Of a DNA stretch of 13,817 bases, positions 11,623 to 13,817 are shown piece by piece; position 1 is the stretch's first letter, and every line of letters begins with the position of its first letter. The stretch spans positions 1 through 13,817 of the forward strand of contig NZ_BAAARY010000032.1 of NCBI RefSeq assembly GCF_039532605.1, read 5' to 3'. Under the pieces are notes generated by a model. It worked only from the letters and a program-made list of their open reading frames with translations. It did not search any database and was not told the DNA's origin. The position numbers and the translations under genes were made by a program. This DNA is from Pilimelia columellifera. Its GTDB lineage: Bacteria > Actinomycetota > Actinomycetes > Mycobacteriales > Micromonosporaceae.

Positions 11623-13680
11623 ATGGCAGCGCTATCCCTCGATCGGGGGCGGCTAGTGACCGCCTTGTCAGCGCCGCCGACGTGGCTATCCGTGTCGTCT
11701 GGCCGGGTTGCGCGTTCGGGTTCGGGCCACTGCATTCCCTGCTCGCAGCGGGGTTTGGCTGGTCTGGCGGTGGTGGGTGCTGATGAGTGTCCGGCGCATT
11801 TGGTTGCGAGTCGTGGTGGCCAGGTGGCGTTGCGGGTGGGCGCCGAGCATCGCGCCCGGTATGCCACGGGTCAGCAGGAGTCGTGCGCGGCGTGCCTGGC
11901 CGCTGGCGTTCCCCGCCCGCGTATGGGTGTGTCGTACCGGGTCGCCGGTGACCCGCGGCCGTTGTGTCTGCCCTGCTGGGACGGCGAGCAGCGGCGGGCC
12001 GAGCACGCGCAGTTGTGGGAGCACGCCAGCGTGCTGGACGAGCTGCGCGAGCAGATGGCCTGCCAAGCGTGCGGCCGTCACGACTCCCCCGCCTCTTGTT
12101 GGCTGTGCGGTTATGACTGGTTGGCGGTGGCCCGCGCGCAGTTCGAGGCCGACCAAGCCGCCGCCGCCCGCAACGCGGCCCGGCAGGCCGAGCTGGACGA
12201 CGCCCGGCTGCGGGCCCTGGGCGCGGTCACCTGTGCTGAGAGGCAGTTGGCCGCGGTGCGGGCGTGGCGGGATCGGCTGGCCGCGTGTCTGGACCAAGTC
12301 GACATCGACGACGGCGGGACGGTCACTGCCGGTCCGCAGGCGCGGGCGGTGTTCCTCCTGGCTGATTTCCTGGCCCGTCACCACCGTGCCCGTGCCGAGG
12401 CCGGCGCTGTCGGTGGGCCGGGTCGGCCGTCGAAGTTCCCGGCCGTAGCGGCGGTGATGGCCGTAGACGCTGACTGGCGATCCGGCCGGCGCAGCATGGC
12501 CGGGTTGGAGCGCACCGCGATGCTGGCCGGGTGCGGCACCGCTGTGGTCACCCGGGGTTGGGCGCATGCGGTGGCGGTGGGTTGGGCGCACCGCACGGTG
12601 GCCGGTGGCCGGTGTAGCCGTGCTGAGCGTGTGGCCACCGGCCGGTGGAACCGGCGCAGCGTGTACGACCTGCGGCCGTTGCAACGCGCCGACCCTGCCG
12701 CCTACCTGCCGCGTGTCCCGCAGGCGTTGCGGGTGCTGGCTGAGTTGCTGGAGTACGCCGGGGTGCTCGTCGACGAGCACCAGGCCCTGCTCGCCGACGC
12801 CCGCGCCAAGGCCGACCACGCCGAGCGGGCCGCCGGTGTGCAGATGCCCGCGACGCCCGCCCAGCAGGGCGTAGCCGCCGCCGACCGGCGGGCCCAGCGA
12901 ACCGGACAGCACACCCCAACGACCGCCCAGACCGCCCGTGACCAGGCCAAACACCTAAGCAATAAAGATGACCCCCACATGGTGACTAAAGGTGAGAACT
13001 TAAGTTCCTGTCCGTACCTGGGTTTGTTCTTCTCCCCCGGAAATCAACTCACGCTGACCGGGCCTGCCGGGCGGCCGCGCCGCGGCCGGGGAACAGGTCA
13101 AGAACACAAACGCGCTTCGCGCTCATCGACTGAACGAAGTGGCCGGGGTGGGTGGAGTGGATCACTACCCGCACAACGTCCTAGGACGGACCAGTGGCAG
13201 AGCCGTCCGTCACGGGCACGGCGCCGGGCACCAGCATGGGCGGGATGGGCGTTCCCCCTGGCCCGCACGCTGCGCGAACGGTGGGAGTTCCTGTACGACG
13301 TGCCGCTGGCCCAGGTCGCGGCCGTACTCGGGGCACGGTTGAGCCAGGACTGGAGCGCCGACGACCTCGTGCGCTACGTCCAGGCCCACGTCGGCGTAAT
13401 GGTGTACGAGCGCGGCCGCTCCCACTCGCCCCTGCGGTACCTCATCGCCCTCATCAACCGGGCACTCAACGCCGCCAAGCCACCCCTGCCCTGCGCCGCC
13501 CACACCGCCGCCAGCCGCGCGGCCGCCGTCAACGAGCGCGCCGCAACCGCCGCAAGCATGGCCGCCCGGCGGGTCGAGTGGGACCGGCAGGCCGCAGTGG
13601 CCACGGCCGCTACCGGAGCAGGACGCGCGGCCGCCCGCGCCGCCCTGGCCGCCATCGCAGCCCGACGTACGGCCCCGTGA
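11623..13680 (+). CDS. Large CxxC-rich DNA-binding-like protein, possible plasmid replication initiator
   Basis: One frame is open for 685 codons. The first half has paired cysteines: C37/C40, C88/C91, C115/C118, C147/C150 and C159/C162, suggesting two or more zinc ribbons. A helical stretch follows at 165-225, then a probable winged-helix DNA-binding region at about 268-350 ('GRPSKFPAVAAVMAVDADWRSG'). Residues 445-540 are low-complexity and compositionally odd (AT-rich codons, a TTA at 460). Residues 541-620 form a compact helical domain ('FPLARTLRERWEFLYDVPLAQVAAVLG', 'SPLRYLIALINRALNAA'), and the tail is Ala/Arg-rich. The start is uncertain: ATG 11623 and GTGs at 11656 and 11692 all lack a clear ribosome binding site. 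Replication initiation is my guess from layout, not a recognised family. A fusion or frameshifted pair of genes is an alternative. Confidence 0.55.
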   Translation: MAALSLDRGRLVTALSAPPTWLSVSSGRVARSGSGHCIPCSQRGLAGLAVVGADECPAHLVASRGGQVALRVGAEHRARYATGQQESCAACLAAGVPRPRMGVSYRVAGDPRPLCLPCWDGEQRRAEHAQLWEHASVLDELREQMACQACGRHDSPASCWLCGYDWLAVARAQFEADQAAAARNAARQAELDDARLRALGAVTCAERQLAAVRAWRDRLAACLDQVDIDDGGTVTAGPQARAVFLLADFLARHHRARAEAGAVGGPGRPSKFPAVAAVMAVDADWRSGRRSMAGLERTAMLAGCGTAVVTRGWAHAVAVGWAHRTVAGGRCSRAERVATGRWNRRSVYDLRPLQRADPAAYLPRVPQALRVLAELLEYAGVLVDEHQALLADARAKADHAERAAGVQMPATPAQQGVAAADRRAQRTGQHTPTTAQTARDQAKHLSNKDDPHMVTKGENLSSCPYLGLFFSPGNQLTLTGPAGRPRRGRGTGQEHKRASRSSTERSGRGGWSGSLPAQRPRTDQWQSRPSRARRRAPAWAGWAFPLARTLRERWEFLYDVPLAQVAAVLGARLSQDWSADDLVRYVQAHVGVMVYERGRSHSPLRYLIALINRALNAAKPPLPCAAHTAASRAAAVNERAATAASMAARRVEWDRQAAVATAATGAGRAAARAALAAIAARRTAP
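12955..13240. other. Non-coding-like segment inside the long ORF, possible origin or old intergenic region
   Basis: Within the open frame, about 12955-13065 is AT-rich for this DNA (AATAAAGATG, CTAAAGG, ACTTAAG), and codons through about 13240 lose the G/C-ending bias seen on either side. A 17-bp dyad CGGCCGCG-C-CGCGGCCG lies at 13072-13088. An AT-rich patch with a dyad inside an initiator-like gene could be a replication origin. Equally, it could be a former gap between two genes that has no stop in this frame. Confidence 0.4.
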
Positions 13681-13720
13681 CCTGCTGGTTTCGGTGCGTA
13701 GTTGGCCCTATCCAGCTACT

Positions 13721-13740
13721 AGTACGACAGCCGTACTTTT
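13721..13740. terminator. Short hairpin with T-tract between convergent genes
   Basis: AGTACG (13721-13726) and CGTACT (13732-13737) form a 6-bp stem with a 5-nt loop, followed by three further Ts. It lies between the plus-strand stop at 13680 and the convergent minus-strand stop at 13752. The stem is short, so termination is plausible but weak. Confidence 0.4.
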
Positions 13741-13751
13741 CGGTTACGTGA

Positions 13752-13817
13752 TCAACTCGGCGGTCTCGCGGCGTCGGTAGTGGGCTTTTCGGGCTCGGTG
13801 TTGGTGTCGGCGTCGCC
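13752..13817 (-). CDS. C-terminal end of a minus-strand gene, truncated by the window edge
   Basis: On the minus strand an open frame enters from the window's right edge and ends at TGA 13752-13754. The visible 21 residues read 'GDADTNTEPEKPTTDAARPPS', a polar, Pro/Thr/Asp-rich tail with mainly G/C-ending codons, typical of disordered C-termini. It is convergent with the long plus-strand ORF and a small hairpin lies between them. Too little is visible to name a function, and chance openness cannot be excluded. Confidence 0.35.
   Translation of the reverse strand, partial: GDADTNTEPEKPTTDAARPPS

Noticed and set aside
11686..12954. 422-codon minus-strand frame opposite the CxxC-rich ORF
   Set aside because: Gly/Arg/Pro-rich shadow. 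The plus strand shows regular CxxC pairs and better codon bias.
1..13817. tRNA, rRNA, integrase and att-site signals of an integrative element
   Set aside because: I found no tRNA-like arm sequence, no tyrosine or serine recombinase motifs and no flanking direct repeats, so integration cannot be claimed from this window.

Overview
The window is high-GC DNA with actinobacterial features: GC-ending codons, GTG starts, a WhiB-type iron-sulfur regulator, a leaderless-type promoter and an SpdB/DUF2637-like membrane protein. I infer a conjugative plasmid or actinomycete integrative-conjugative element. Micromonosporaceae or a related group is my best guess, but the sequence does not fix the genus. 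No integrase, tRNA, rRNA or attachment site is visible.

Layout. The left edge (1-400) is scarred: a headless TetR-type C-terminus runs into an array of six ~16-bp repeats at a 23-bp period, resembling a transposon end. A MobC-like relaxosome accessory protein (521-955, +) and a 37-aa acidic ORF (1174-1287, +) follow, closed by a perfect 15-bp hairpin (1292-1328).

The minus strand from 9328 down to 1382 is a compact unidirectional run of eleven genes. In transcription order they are: a small HTH protein, a Cys-motif membrane protein, a WhiB-like regulator, a coiled-coil protein, a large DUF2637/SpdB-like membrane/coiled-coil/HTH protein, a 55-aa protein, two small membrane proteins, a membrane-anchored Cys/His plus coiled-coil protein, an FtsK/TraB-type DNA translocase, and a four-helix membrane protein. 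Six junctions have 4-nt ATGA/GTGA frame contacts, which suggests translational coupling. This looks like a TraB-type double-stranded-DNA transfer operon: the translocase would be the motor and the membrane proteins the spreading apparatus. The DUF2637 gene carries about 16 copies of GCGGAAA/TTTCCGC, a 7-mer I found nowhere else in the window, making it a candidate cis-acting transfer site embedded in coding DNA.

The 9329-9532 control region is divergent. It holds a TTGACA-N17-TACGGT promoter toward the transfer operon, a leaderless-type TATGGT promoter toward the right-hand module, and several dyads and GGCAAG repeats. The first genes on each side encode proteins with similar ~60-residue HTH regions.

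The right-hand module (9533-11310, +) is a translationally coupled pair: an HTH protein with an unrecognised alpha/beta C-terminal domain, and a PP2C-type protein phosphatase. It uses TTA and other AT-ending codons unlike the transfer operon, so it looks like separately acquired cargo and is my best candidate for an undescribed system.

From 11623 to 13680 (+) lies one long ORF with repeated CxxC motifs, a probable DNA-binding middle and an Ala/Arg-rich tail. It may be the element's replication initiator, but its middle (about 12955-13240) looks non-coding in composition. The window ends in the 3' tip of a convergent minus-strand gene.
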